Origin: Caenorhabditis elegans
Taxonomy: Eukaryota > Nematoda > Chromadorea > Rhabditida > Rhabditidae
Assembly: GCF_000002985.6 (NCBI RefSeq)
Contig: NC_003282.8
Coordinates: 11,966,001 to 12,030,000 of the forward strand
Length of the DNA: 64,000 bases
Direction: 5' to 3'
Under the pieces are notes generated by a model. The model was not told where the DNA came from. It did not search any database and saw only the letters and a program-made list of their open reading frames with translations. Position numbers and translations under genes: made by a program. This document shows, piece after piece, positions 1 through 48,282 of this stretch (its first letter is position 1; the number at the start of each line of letters is the position of its first letter).

Positions 1-2703
1 CTTTGTTCTTCACTCATTTCCTTTTCAATTCGATTCCACGAACGTAGATGAAGTTGGCGATGCCAGAGGATACTTGAATTGAATTGTTTCTGAAATTTTT
101 TGTTGAATTTCTAATTTCAATAAAAAAAACTTACTTCCTTCTCAAACTTTTCAAAGTGATGCCACATCTTCAGGTATGAATAATAAGCGAAACCAAATGG
201 AGATACAATTACGAAGAAAAGTATGAAAAACTGGATTAACTGAAATGCAAATTTTTTTCCTAACACTAACATTTCCGGGTCTTACATCGTAGAAATAGTA
301 ATATTCAAGATCATTTTCAGGACTCGGAAAGGGTCTGAAGAATGCAGATACGGCGAATATAATCGAAAAAGCTGGTGCAGTTGTCCATCTCCATTTCCAG
401 ATGGGCCACGTGTAAGCTCGACTCCATTGGTCATTGGATGGCTGTCCCATAAGTTCATGAATATCTCCATAGATTGTGTCTAAACCATATAATTCGAGGA
501 CAATAAATAGTTCTGCAGTTATGAATATTCCGGTTGCAACTGTTTGAATATCTTGAATCATTGTCAGGTACAATGGCCCACTCTTTAATACGCAGGTTTA
601 GAGAAAGGGTATTACAAAATGTAAGAAAAACCTCAAAACATAGAAAGAGCCCAGAAGTTGCAATAACCATTGAGACAAAAATACATAGGCAGTCGAAAAA
701 ATAGGTTTTCATTTTAATATTGAAAATATCTGCAATTGTAACCGTTATTGTCTTCATTATAACTGAAAATAAAAAAATTATTTTAATTCAAAATGAGCCG
801 ATGTAAACTAACGAGCACAAGATTTCCAGCCAACAACAACAAGTGTAGAATAGTACAAGAATACCCATAACCATGAATTTGCAGCAACTTGTCGGAGGAG
901 CACAGGAAATGTTGAATGAGTCAGTAGAAGTCCTTAAAAACTATATGTTTAAGCAATGACCTTTCATGCAGCTAAGATTGCAAAATACCATTTGGAAGAA
1001 CTGTTAAATCGTAAACCGATTTCCGACCGAGGATAAATCTGGTGTATCCGAGAATTGAATAAACGGTTGCACTGATAATTATACTTAATCCCGTGTCCAA
1101 AATTACTGCAAGTGTGGCGACCTGAAATTCATGTTGTAGTAGAGAAAGAGGCTATTGCCTGAGAATTTCAATTTTCTAAAAGAGGAACCAATCATTAAAA
1201 ATTGGGGTTCTAAACATGTGAAATGTAAATCGAATTTTTAGGAATTTCGGCAATTTCAGCACGTGAAATAAGAAAATTTTTTAAACCGGCAATTTCTGAA
1301 ATCGCCGATTGCCGAAAATTTTCGATTGTCGCTCACACCTGGGTAGTAGGTCTCTTTTCAGGCTGTCAGGTATTTTATCTTATTGAATACGACTTATAAG
1401 TTGGATGATTCGATAGGATTAATTTCCTGTATTAGTAGATTATTATGATTCAAAACATCTCTGGATTAATTGAACTTTTTGAAATTAAAAAATTAACTCA
1501 CTCGAAATGTATTCTTTTCCGGAGGTGCAAATGACGCCATTACAGTGTGACCTCCAATTCCGATGCTCAGAGATTGAACGACCAAATTCAGTGCATCTAT
1601 CCAGATCTTACTGTATAACAACTCTGCCCATTCGATTCTCAACATTTCCTGAACTCCCTCAATTGCTCCATCCAAATGTAGAGAACGTACAAGAAGAAAG
1701 TGACATATGAGAAATGCGAAGACAGTGGGAATCTGAAATAATAAAAAGATCAGAGAAGCTTCTTTAATATACTCATGTACATAAATGAGAGGCGTAGTTC
1801 TAGTGTTCACTCGATTTTGAACAAAGGAAATTGTCAGCCAAATGATAAAAATAGAGTATGCAATTCCATAGTTGAAATTAGTGAATGACATGTGGGAAAC
1901 GCCAATTCTGTGGATTACATTTCTGAATAAATATTTATTATAGTATTGTAAATATTGTATTTATTACGATTGAAATCGTGATCAAAAATACATATATTAT
2001 GTTACTTGGATCCGTTGAAAATCAGTACCTTAAATATTGAATTTCTGCAGATTCAACTGCTTCCATCTTGATCTTTGTTTCATTCACACATTTATTTTGA
2101 AATACAATATGCCCAGCTTTAAGATTTGGGCATTTTTCGTAAAAAAAACTGATAACAATCTGAAATTTAATGATTTGTGAGATCATCAAATTATTAATCA
2201 CTTTCTGTATTCCACCAATTACCACACGTTGACCATGGCATGTCTTGTGATCGATATCTGGCTAGAGATAATAAAAATTTGAATGCACGTGCCACTGAGT
2301 ACTGATAAGGATACAGGATAGTCACAGCGGATACTAATGCCATGAAACCAAAACCTTGAAGAATCGGAGCACATCTTCTGATAAAAATCCACGGGGAGCA
2401 TCTATGAAATTGTCCTATTATCAATTCGAGGTATAAAACCGGGTAGCCGAGCATAATAAGGATAAGTCCGTAGGCGAGAATGAAGGCTCCACCACGGTAC
2501 TCGTGAACTTTGGCAAGAAATATCAGAAAATTGCTTAATCCAATGCACAGATTCACGACAGAAAACAGTAGGTCATACTGCAATTTCAGAAATTTTAATG
2601 GAACTTTAGTTATAGGTAAGAAAAAAAGAAGTAAAATACCTACCCAGCTTTTGAATTCGGGACGCGGTAGGGCATCTTTACGAACTTCTTTTTTCGGTTT
2701 CAT
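1..2703 (-). CDS. SLC6 sodium:neurotransmitter symporter-like transporter, partial, apparent frameshift
   Basis: Coding exons on the minus strand: 2644-2703, 2202-2577, 2029-2159, 1781-1922, 1502-1732, 989-1121, 813-932, 632-762, 286-582, 135-239, and 1-89 continuing beyond the window. At least 605 residues are encoded, a normal SLC6 length. Family marks are a TM1-2 region with RGGAF (the NGGGAF position), LELIIGQF, PWSTCGNWWNT in the second extracellular loop, LDGAIEG after TM5, a TM6 segment, and hydrophobic segments to TM12 near 135-239. All splice phases agree except one: the exon ending at 2202 leaves phase 1, but the next exon (2159) is open only in phase 0. Seven instead of eight T at 2141-2148 would restore WNTENCYQF, the usual WNTxxC motif. 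It is therefore a frameshifted gene, a pseudogene, or a homopolymer error. The first exon carries no obvious trans-splice acceptor. The paralog cannot be named from sequence alone. Confidence 0.82.
1122..1501. repeat. Long intron of the SLC6-like gene with GCCGAAA/TTTCGGC short repeats
   Basis: This 380-bp intron is much longer than the 40-70 bp introns around it. Between about 1240 and 1330 it holds several alternating copies of TTTCGGCAATTT and ATTGCCGAAAA-like words, some inverted relative to each other. Such GCCGAAA-type words are common in C. elegans dispersed repeats. I infer a small repeat insertion enlarged the intron. No coding potential is visible. Confidence 0.4.
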
Positions 2704-4536
2704 CTTGTTTGACTTTTTTTCGTTCGAAAAATATTTTAAAGTTCAGAATTTTTGTGAAAACGGGGAGCCAGCATTTTCACGCTTGAATTATATTTTAAGT
2801 TCACGGATTATATTTATCATATTTTTTAAATTTTTTGAAAATATTTTTTACTATCTAATTATTACATATTTAAAAATATGCTCAAAAAATTTCCGTGCCT
2901 GCTTTTGGAAGTTTGTTGAGGGTTATTGGGAAACACGCGTTTTTGAGATTCATCCTTGCTTTCATTTATCACTTTTTCATTGACATTTTTGTGTTTTCTC
3001 CGACAATAAAACGATAATCAAAGATTCAATTGTTCACACAGCCTTTTAATCAAAATTACACATATGATAATTCAGGTTTGCAGCGAAATTTGCCAATTCA
3101 CTGCGAAGGGGTTTCCCCGATTTGCTCTCGAGAGTATTTTCGTGTTGGTTAAAAAATGTATTCAAAAAGTAAAAAGTAAAAAGTAAAAAGTAAAGGTCCA
3201 GTAACACCAGATGTTAAAAAATACTCCTTTGGTATCAAAATGACCGAATATCATAATAAAACATTTCAAAAAATTTTTTCAAATTTTTTATTTACTGTCA
3301 AAAAGTGACAACTACTCAGTTTTGCCACTCATGATTTTGGAAGTCGACCAAACAAAATTGTTTTCCTACATTTTTTATACTGTAATTTTGTTTTAATTAT
3401 TCGTATTGAAACATTGCAGGAGTCGGAACATGCGGCATTGCTCTAGATTTCCTCGAAAGCTCATATTTTTCAAAATGTTGGCAATTTTTCTATTCATTTC
3501 TATTCCTGAAGCTTTTTGCTAGAATTAATTCTTATTTTTGAATTTACCAGCTATCGTTAATATCAGGTGATATTAATTTTAAATTCCATCGAGATCAAAT
3601 ATGCAAATGCGCATTTTCTGAATTCTTACAACTGACACCTCACCACACAGCCGCCTCCTTTACGATCAGCGCATCGTCATTTTGATATTATCACAATCAG
3701 CGCTTATGACGAAAGGTATTCCCCCATATTTTTCTTCATTCTAATTACGGTAAACATTTTGAGCGGCGGTTCAACTAACCGTAAAACAAATATGAGATGA
3801 GCTCTTTTCGTTTCTATTTAAACAATGATTTTCGAAGATTGTCAAGCCCTTTCTCATTGTGTTTGAACAATCGTTGACCGTCTCACCTCTATCGAAGGTC
3901 CTTTTCCTGGACAAACCGTTCATATTGCATCAGATTTCAGAACACAACTTGGCATATTGCCAGAGGCTAAATCGCAAACAGTTTGTGTATTATCAAAAAA
4001 ATACGCTCGCAAAATTTTCTCATAATTTATTTTTGATCTACCTTATTGACTAGACCATCCTTCGACGAGACAGCCACAACAAAATAACAACGGCAACAAG
4101 ATTAGATGTGGGGGCAAGTTCCAACGGGAGATCAATAATAAATTCCCCAGTCATCTTGGATTTTTAAAGTTTGCTCGCTTGTGTTCCGCATTGTTCAATG
4201 TCCAAAAATGTTTTATCTTCTCGAAGTTACAAGAATGTTCTCGCTCATCCAATTATTCCGTACAAATTGAGTGCGTTCTCCGTACGTGTTGATTGTGAGA
4301 CTGTATGCAAATACCCCTCATCGTCATAATCGACTCCTTTTTCTCCGTCTTCTCCCCGTCTGTCCGCGCAACGAAGTCACCTCGTGGGAAGGCGGAGGCT
4401 GTCTGTCTATTGTAAAAGGGCCACTAGTGTTCTCTCATTCCATTCCTGCATGCTAATTCTTTTTCTTGACTTGCGGAACCTCTCTTATGACTCATCAATA
4501 TGATTTTCTTATATAGTTTTTAAATTGTATTTTTTT
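2704..4536. other. Intergenic region between divergent transporter genes
   Basis: About 1.8 kb separates the start of the minus-strand SLC6-like gene from the 5' end of the plus-strand MFS gene, so promoters of both should lie here. It is AT-rich with homopolymer runs and a short tandem AAAGT repeat near 3165-3195. A richer stretch at about 4260-4450 (CCGTACG, GAAGGCGG) could be the proximal promoter of the MFS gene. No convincing gene is seen; the short open frames lack splice or family support. Confidence 0.5.
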
Positions 4537-4736
4537 CAGAGCCCATTCAACACACTCGCTCAACTCTCAAACGGAACAAACCGAAAGCACACGGCAGAAG
4601 AATAGTCCACGAAGAGGCAGTGTTTGTGGCGTGGCCCAAACGATAATCTGCCGAAGACCGCAACCGATCCACTGAAGCCACAACTTCATAGACTAACTAC
4701 CCCGCGACCTTTCTCAATTTCCCCTGTGCTTTTGGA

Positions 4737-6427
4737 ATGTCTTCCGATCCATCTCTACTTTCATGGAATGGCATCCGCCTCCTTCTCATCTGCTCCTTAC
4801 TCACTGCCATGACTAACTTCCCATCAGGTTCGTAAACGCGTTTTTTAAAATTTATAAACCTTAACTATTCATTTCAATAATTACAGGATTCTCTCACACA
4901 TCTGTCAATACCGCTGTCCACAAACTCAACGAGTACCTCAACAACTCGTTCACCGAAAGATATCGTCCTCTGGATCATGAAGAAGTATCCCTTTTGAAAT
5001 CTGGAATCAACTCGGCATGGTATCTCTTCCAAGTTGTTGGAGCAATGTCAAGTCCGTTTCTCTGTGATAATTATGGTCGCAAGGTAGCATTTGCTCTCTC
5101 AATCGCTTTCATGACGTTGGCCGGAGCTATGCAAATGCTCGCCAGTTTCACGCCGTACTCGGAAGTCCTGATTGCTGGTCGATTGATTGCCGCCGTTTTC
5201 TCCCCGTTGAGTGATGCTGCGTTGATTCTGTATCTACAGGTAATTAGGAGTTATAAAAATTGTTCATTTATTTTTATTTTTCAGGAAATCTCTCCATCTT
5301 CATTGCGTGGAACCATGTCATCATTATATTCTACTGGTTATTCCACAATGTGTCTTCTTGGAATGCTTCTCGGACACGAAGGTCTTCTTGGTCACTCACT
5401 ATCAGTGCTGTTGTTTGTGCCAGTTATCCCAGGAATATTATCAACTGCATTTATCCTTTGGATGCCTGACACTCCAAAGTTCTTGTTGCTAGTCAAGAAG
5501 GATAAAGTGGCAGCATTGAAATCTCTCCGATTTTTCCAAGGCTCTCTTCCTGATCAGACACTTCTTATCGATTCAATGGAACACCATCACAAAGAAGATG
5601 CTAATAACAACAATAACAGCGAGGAGAAAGCCGATTCCGCCACTTCTGTAATGCACATTCTGAAGAAACCTCATCTCCGAAAAGCTATGATGTTGTCAGT
5701 ATCCGCTGCGATTCTGACTCTTCCATTCTATCCGATCCTTCAGAACAGTACATTCTTTTTCACAGATATGGGAGTTGATATGTAAGTTATTTCAAACCGA
5801 AAACTCCAATTTTAAATTATTTTATAGGAAAACATCACAATTGGCTTCAAGCTTTATGATGGTTGTTCTAACAATCTCTTCCATTTGCTCAACTCTTATT
5901 ATTGACAAATTGCCTCGCAGAATTCTTCTACTCACTTGCGGTTCTTGCACAGTTCTCTTCCTGACAATTTTCGCGGTATCTGAGCAAATGCACCAGAAGT
6001 CGATCGCTATGGGAGCTTGTTTTGGATTCATCATGTCATATGGGTAAGTAGCATTGGAAAATCAACGATACAATAGATCGTCATGAATAAAATAATTACT
6101 TTCAGAATCGGAGTTGGGCCTGTCATCTGGTCAATTCCACCGGAGCTCTCACCATTGGCCGACCGATCAATGATGTTCTGCTTGGTCTACTCGATTCACA
6201 GCTGCCTCGTTGTCGTCACCAACTTTGCGACGATTCCACTTTTCATGAGCATCGGCGCATTCTCATTCGTATTGCTTTTTGCCATTCCGTCCGCATTCGC
6301 ACTTGTCTATCTACTGGTGTGTCTTCCGGAGACAAGTGGCCGCGAAATTCATGTTATCATCAACGAATTGAAAGGAATCGTCGAAGATAAAGAACCAAGC
6401 AGAGATGTTATCACTTCAATTGCCTAA
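4737..6427 (+). CDS. SLC2-like major facilitator (sugar) transporter, 492 aa
   Basis: Exons 4737-4827, 4887-5239, 5285-5781, 5829-6044 and 6106-6427 join in phase to 492 codons. A TTTTTTCAG acceptor at 4537-4539 marks a likely SL trans-splice site 198 nt before the ATG. Visible MFS/SLC2 marks are DNYGRKV near residue 92 (loop 2-3 GRK motif), SPSSLRGT near 150, GVGPVIWSIPPEL in TM10, and PETSGRE near 460 (the PETKG position closing the C half). Many hydrophobic segments fit twelve membrane passes. The middle loop, near residues 245-270, is Asn/Glu-rich. The QQxSG motif of true glucose transporters is not seen (the equivalent stretch has LPFYPILQNSTFFFT), so the substrate is uncertain. An AATAAA at 6764-6769 could end transcription. 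The gene converges on unc-22. Confidence 0.85.
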
Positions 6428-7650
6428 TCACATCGCATTTTATTCTTCATTCCTGAGCACTTGAGATGGATCGCGGGGTAGTCTCTGTATATCTACTTCA
6501 TGTATTTTTGATATATTCTGTAACACTTTACTTATCCCATGACACCTCGAAATTATGTATTTAGTTGACCCATATCATATCACAGCATGTCTTTCAAATT
6601 CTCACTCAAAATTTGCTGGTATCAAACATTTCTCAGTCAACAGTTATTTATGTACTTAAATTTGCATTGAATGTTGTTTTTTTGTTTTCAAAAAATACAA
6701 TATTATTCGTTTACTATTATTATGTATTAGAACAACATTTGAATTCCAGAGAAAATAGAGAGAAATAAAAACACCTCAGACTGACTAGATGAAAGATTTA
6801 CAGTTTTTAGAGAAGATGAGCAGTTTCAGTAGAATTTCAAGTTTTTTGAGCATCTACAAGAAGCAGAAAATTTTCAAGTCAAATTTCAGAACGCATACAA
6901 TGGAAAAAATCGTGAGAAAAGAAAACACCAGGATATGTGGAGTCTACCAAACTAAAGCTATTGGAAAAATACTCAAGAAATAGACATAAAAATTGCAACC
7001 TTATGAAGAATTTGTCCCGAATTCAAGCATAATCAGCAAATATTAAGAATTGATACCTAATCATGGAAAGTGGATCAGAGAGATTCAGGGTCCCAAACTG
7101 AAAATCTGACTGAAAAAGATGGAAACAAAAGAGAAATCATGGAGAAATGAGAAACAATTGAAATTAAAATTCCACGTTCTGAAACAAGCGTCCCAATTCT
7201 TGAATCATTGAAGGAAATGGAAAATGAAGAAATAAAAACAGATAAATCATAGAAAAATGTTTTGAAATTTGACTTAAAATTTTGTAAAGTTTTGCTGGAA
7301 AACATTGAAAAAAACTGAAACTTCTCGAAAATTACAATGAAGCAGGTTTGTGTGTTTTTAAAGGGAAAAATGTTAAGAAAAATCAATTAGAATTTTGGAT
7401 GATTACAATAAAGAAAGCATCGTTTTGACAGGGGCCGGGCTTATTACTTGATTGAAAAAAAAACGATAAAACAAACACGAATATCGGATGGCGAAAGAAA
7501 TTTGGCGAAAACGGAGAAAATTTCAGAAATTAGGAGGAGAGAATGGAAATTGAAATTAAAATAAAAGAAAGAGACATAGGAGGCTAGATGTGAAGACTAC
7601 AGAAAATAGATACAAATATAATGAAGTTTAAAGTGGTGGTGGCAGGATGA
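6428..7650. other. Convergent intergenic/3'UTR region
   Basis: This is the space between the stop codons of the MFS gene (+) and unc-22 (-). From about 6750 to 7640 it is strongly purine-rich on the plus strand (GAAA, AGAAA words), typical of low-constraint 3' sequence. AATAAA at 6764-6769 is a candidate poly(A) signal for the MFS gene. Short open frames on both strands have no start context, splice support or family similarity. Confidence 0.5.
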
Positions 7651-44880
<37,230 letters not shown>

Positions 44881-45471
44881 GGTCGAAGTTGGAGGGGCCG
44901 GCGCACGACTTTTAATTCGATCAAACTGTCTCTTCTATGACGATGTTCGCACGGCACATTCACTCCGCAGATCGAGCAACTCTGCGGGCGATTATCTAGA
45001 TCGTTTTCTGGAAATGGAGAATTTCAAAAATTTAAGATTGAAAATAGGTCATTTATCAGAGAGAAAAGTGAGTGGAATTTCGAAAACATTATTTTTCTAA
45101 AACAATAAATCAAAAGTTAGAAATATTTCAATGAAAAACAAAGCTGGAAGGAAACAAAACAACTGTATGCGGCTATAAAATGAATTTGGCCAAATTTCAA
45201 TCGATGAATGAAATATGTAAAGCGGAATTTTGCTGATAAAAAATTTCCAGAGAGCATTCAAATTACGAATCATCTACGCCTTTTACAAGCTACTTTCAGA
45301 CTACAGAAGTTTAAAAATAATGGTGGAAACAACAAGTAACAAGTTTTATGAAACACTTTTTTTTTGAAAAAAGAAAATCGAAAAGTTGAACAAAAAATTG
45401 AAAATCTTGAAAAATTAATCAGAGAGTTTCTGAAATTTTTGAAATTTTTTCACAAGACGGAATTAGATAGG

Positions 45472-45545
45472 TGTGTAGGCAAGTAAATGTAGGCATTGGT
45501 AGGCACGTAGGCATGACATGCTTGCAGGCCTACCGGTAGGCCATC
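45472..45545. repeat. TAGGCA cluster with 16-bp perfect palindrome
   Basis: Five GTAGGC-type units precede the perfect palindrome GGCCTACCGGTAGGCC at 45527-45542. The cluster lies upstream of the unc-22 trans-splice site. It is the clearest example of this motif family arranged as an inverted pair. Confidence 0.65.
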
Positions 45546-47017
45546 GAAGCTAGTAATGATTCATGTGTCTATTTCGTTGTAAAAGTTAAAGATTGTAAAA
45601 AACGTAATTTTGTCCGAAATTCACTGAGGATGGGTTGGTGCTCTTGAAAATATTTGAATGATTGATTATAAAAATATATTGATCCAAAAATCCCAAAGTT
45701 GAGCAAAAACAGTACGACAATTAGTTGAACAACTCAAACAAAAAACTCTGAGTCATACTGTAACTATTCGCCAAAAAATGCCTAAAAATACCATTTTGCT
45801 AGCGAAAATGAAACAAGTGTTCGAAAGTAGATCACTGATTCTCTGTTAGGGGAGGCGGGTGCGTGCAAACAGCAACGCCGATTTTGTGTGTGTCGCTGTG
45901 TTGAAAAAAAATCATAACGATGTAAGTGGAGGATGAGCAGTGGCCGGGGAGAAGGATAACGCCCGCAAGGTCCCCGAAGATGACGATGATGCATGAAATT
46001 TGAGCAGTGGAACTGGACAAAATTGTTATGAAATTGTCGTACCGGAAACTATAGACGGAATTTTTTTAAATTTATTTTTAAAATTTCTGGTTAACCTTCA
46101 AATTTTTGACCAAAATCTAGGGTCCTAACGTTGCATTTTCAGAAAATAAAATTATGCGAAATTATCAAAATCGGTTAGAAAAGGTACTGTACAACTTATT
46201 GCTACGTCGTGCAAAAAAAATTGCAAGTTAACAAGAACAAAAGCGGAGTAGAACAACATCTGGCAAATAAAACGTAGAATTTCGAAAACGAGAAGAAAAT
46301 CGTAAATTTTAGATTCTAGGAATCTTTAAAGTTTGAAGCTTTGATCTACACAAGGATTGACACCATTTAAAAAATGTTTTAAAAAATAAAAAATAAAATA
46401 GTAAATATGTGAAAGCAATAGTATGCTCGAAATGCCACAAACAAAGACGCTCCGAGGGCATCAGGAGGAGGGAGAGAGATGTGGGATAAATGCACATATG
46501 AAAGAGGAGGCGCCGGGCATCAGTAGCAGCTCGCGGGAGCCCACACCACATTTGCAAAAATAGTATGGAGAGAGGAAGAGACGCAGATGAGTCGAGGGGG
46601 CGGCGCCCGGCGAACGGCATCGAGTGAGAGAGTGTTGAAGACGAAGAGACGCAGATCTAGCGGCGATCTCCCCCCACCCAACCAACGGAAAAATAATGAG
46701 ATGGTCCCTTTGGAAAACGCTGCTGATGCCGTTGACAATGGACTTTCGTGGAGAAAATTGGATGGCAAAAAGAGAGATATAGAGGGAGAGGGTGAAGAAC
46801 GGGAAAGTGATGGGATTGAGATTGATTGCGCGAAACTGAGAGATGGGTCATAGGTGAAAACGTGACAGGTGCCAATTGATATGCCGAGAGCAAGGAGGAA
46901 TTTTTTTGGAATAACAATGCACAAATAAACGTGGGAATGTTGTTGCTGCACCTAACAATCAGCCAACAAAGTGCTTGAATTTTTGACTGTGGCTGGTAAT
47001 TTGACTGTGGCACAATA

Positions 47018-47055
47018 AATTTTCAGTACAACGGTAGAGAGGATATGAAGGAAGA
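47018..47055 (+). pseudogene. Duplicated fragment of spe-17 last exon with its acceptor
   Basis: These 38 bases are identical to 47928-47965, covering TTTTCAG and the first codons (YNGREDMKE) of spe-17 exon 3. The downstream sequence stays similar for a few codons (EFITNL against DLIRDL), then diverges. It lies 910 bp upstream of the true exon and 5' of spe-17 exon 1, so it cannot serve as that gene's last exon. I read it as a relic of local duplication. Confidence 0.75.
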
Positions 47056-47487
47056 ATTCATCACGAATTTATGTCTGATCCGAACAAAACAAAAAATATC
47101 AGAAGCTTGAGCAACAACTAAAATATCTTCTCGATTTAACTGACAAATGTTTCTCGCCCAAAAAAACGCCTCAAAATACAAATTCAAATGTTGGAACAAC
47201 AATGCACTATATTTTCCAATATTTTTCATTGAAAATTATTATTGTTCCAAACAATAGATTTGGAAATCGATTTATTTAGGTATCTGAAAATATAATTTAT
47301 TTTAGCTGAAGTATTGGAAAAATCTCAGAAATTACAAGTCATTTCTCTTTTTGGCATTAAATTTTCCCGTGACCTGACACCAGTTTTCCATGTTTTCAAA
47401 AACGGCGTGGTTTTTTTTTCTAATATTGAAATTTCAACGATTTTGAATTATTTCTCACTCTTTGAAATTATCAAGCAACTGTTTCTT

Positions 47488-48014
47488 ATGCAAATGGCCG
47501 ATATTGCTAAACAGGTAATCTCTAGTTGTCTTCCAGTTTCAGTTTTTGATGTTTTCCTTACTTCAGCGAGAACAACCTCCACGTGCAATGAGCACCACGT
47601 CGGGTTCTGATGTTCTGAAGAGTACAACAACGGGCACTACTACCGGCACCACGAAAAGCTCGGTCCACACCTCGGATACGAACTATGGAGTTGGCTCGTT
47701 GCGCTCTGATTGTAGTGAGGAAGGATTCGGATCCAATCTGACACCTGAAGAAGCCAATTGGCTCAATATGGCTCGAGTGTTCACCAAAGCCGAGAAGCCA
47801 TTCAAGGAGCAAAAGACGTTCCGCGTGGCTCGGAAGTTGAGAACGTGGCGGCCACGACGTAGTGTTACTTGGAGTTTTCTCCGCAGATTGGTTAGTATTC
47901 TGGATGTTTGAGTGAGTAAAAATCTATAATTTTCAGTACAACGGTAGAGAGGATATGAAGGAAGATTTGATCCGCGACCTCGCCGATTTGGAAATTGAAG
48001 ATAAACCTGTTTAA
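47488..48014 (+). CDS. spe-17: SPE-17, small basic sperm protein, 142 aa
   Basis: Exons 47488-47514, 47567-47890 and 47937-48014 join in phase 0 to 142 codons, starting [18 protein letters not shown]. The length and its place next to unc-22 match the known spe-17 gene. The protein is hydrophilic, with a Ser/Thr-rich N half ([13 protein letters not shown]) and a basic Arg-rich stretch ([14 protein letters not shown]) before an acidic C terminus. It has no membrane segment and no recognised enzyme domain. SPE-17 is needed for spermatogenesis, in the fibrous body-membranous organelles. AATAAA at 48026-48031, 12 nt after the stop, predicts a very short 3'UTR. The second in-frame ATG at 47494 could also serve as the start. 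Confidence 0.93.
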
Positions 48015-48025
48015 TGTTCATTTTC

Positions 48026-48031
48026 AATAAA
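48026..48031 (+). terminator. Poly(A) signal of spe-17
   Basis: AATAAA 12 nt after the spe-17 stop codon, followed by AT-rich sequence. It leaves roughly 250 bp before the convergent lips-6 stop. Confidence 0.7.
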
Positions 48032-48282
48032 TAACTTGAACTGTTTCCAATTAATTGTAATACACTGTTTAGGCGCCACACATTGTCAGGGTGGGACTAA
48101 TATTTTCGAAAGTACATAAAGCCGCAATAATTCGACAACGAATTCATTATATACAGACATAATTATTCTGAATTAAATAAACAAAAAAATAATATTGAAA
48201 GGCAAACAACTATCTACATTTTGGTATTGAGCAAAATAAATTAAAGCTAATAAACTGTGCCTAGAGACAGTTCGAATGGCTT

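Larger units (their letters stand above)
45008..47487. promoter_or_regulatory. Region between unc-22 and spe-17 (head to head)
   Basis: The likely SL trans-splice acceptor of unc-22 is at 45008-45010, leaving a 127-nt 5'UTR. The space to spe-17 contains a TAGGC cluster (45472-45545), a GC-rich block at about 46440-46860 with CTCGCGGGAGCCC and two GAAGAGACGCAGA words, and a duplicated piece of a spe-17 exon at 47018-47055. I take the GC-rich block as the main upstream unc-22 promoter region. Open frames in it (for example 46587-46853, +) have no splice or family support. Confidence 0.5.

Noticed and set aside
6789..6983. 64-codon plus-strand open frame downstream of the MFS gene
   Set aside because: It sits in the purine-rich 3' region, where A/G-rich frames lack stops by composition.
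46587..46853. 88-codon plus-strand open frame upstream of spe-17
   Set aside because: It lies in the GC-rich putative unc-22 promoter block, has no splice link to spe-17 and resembles no family.
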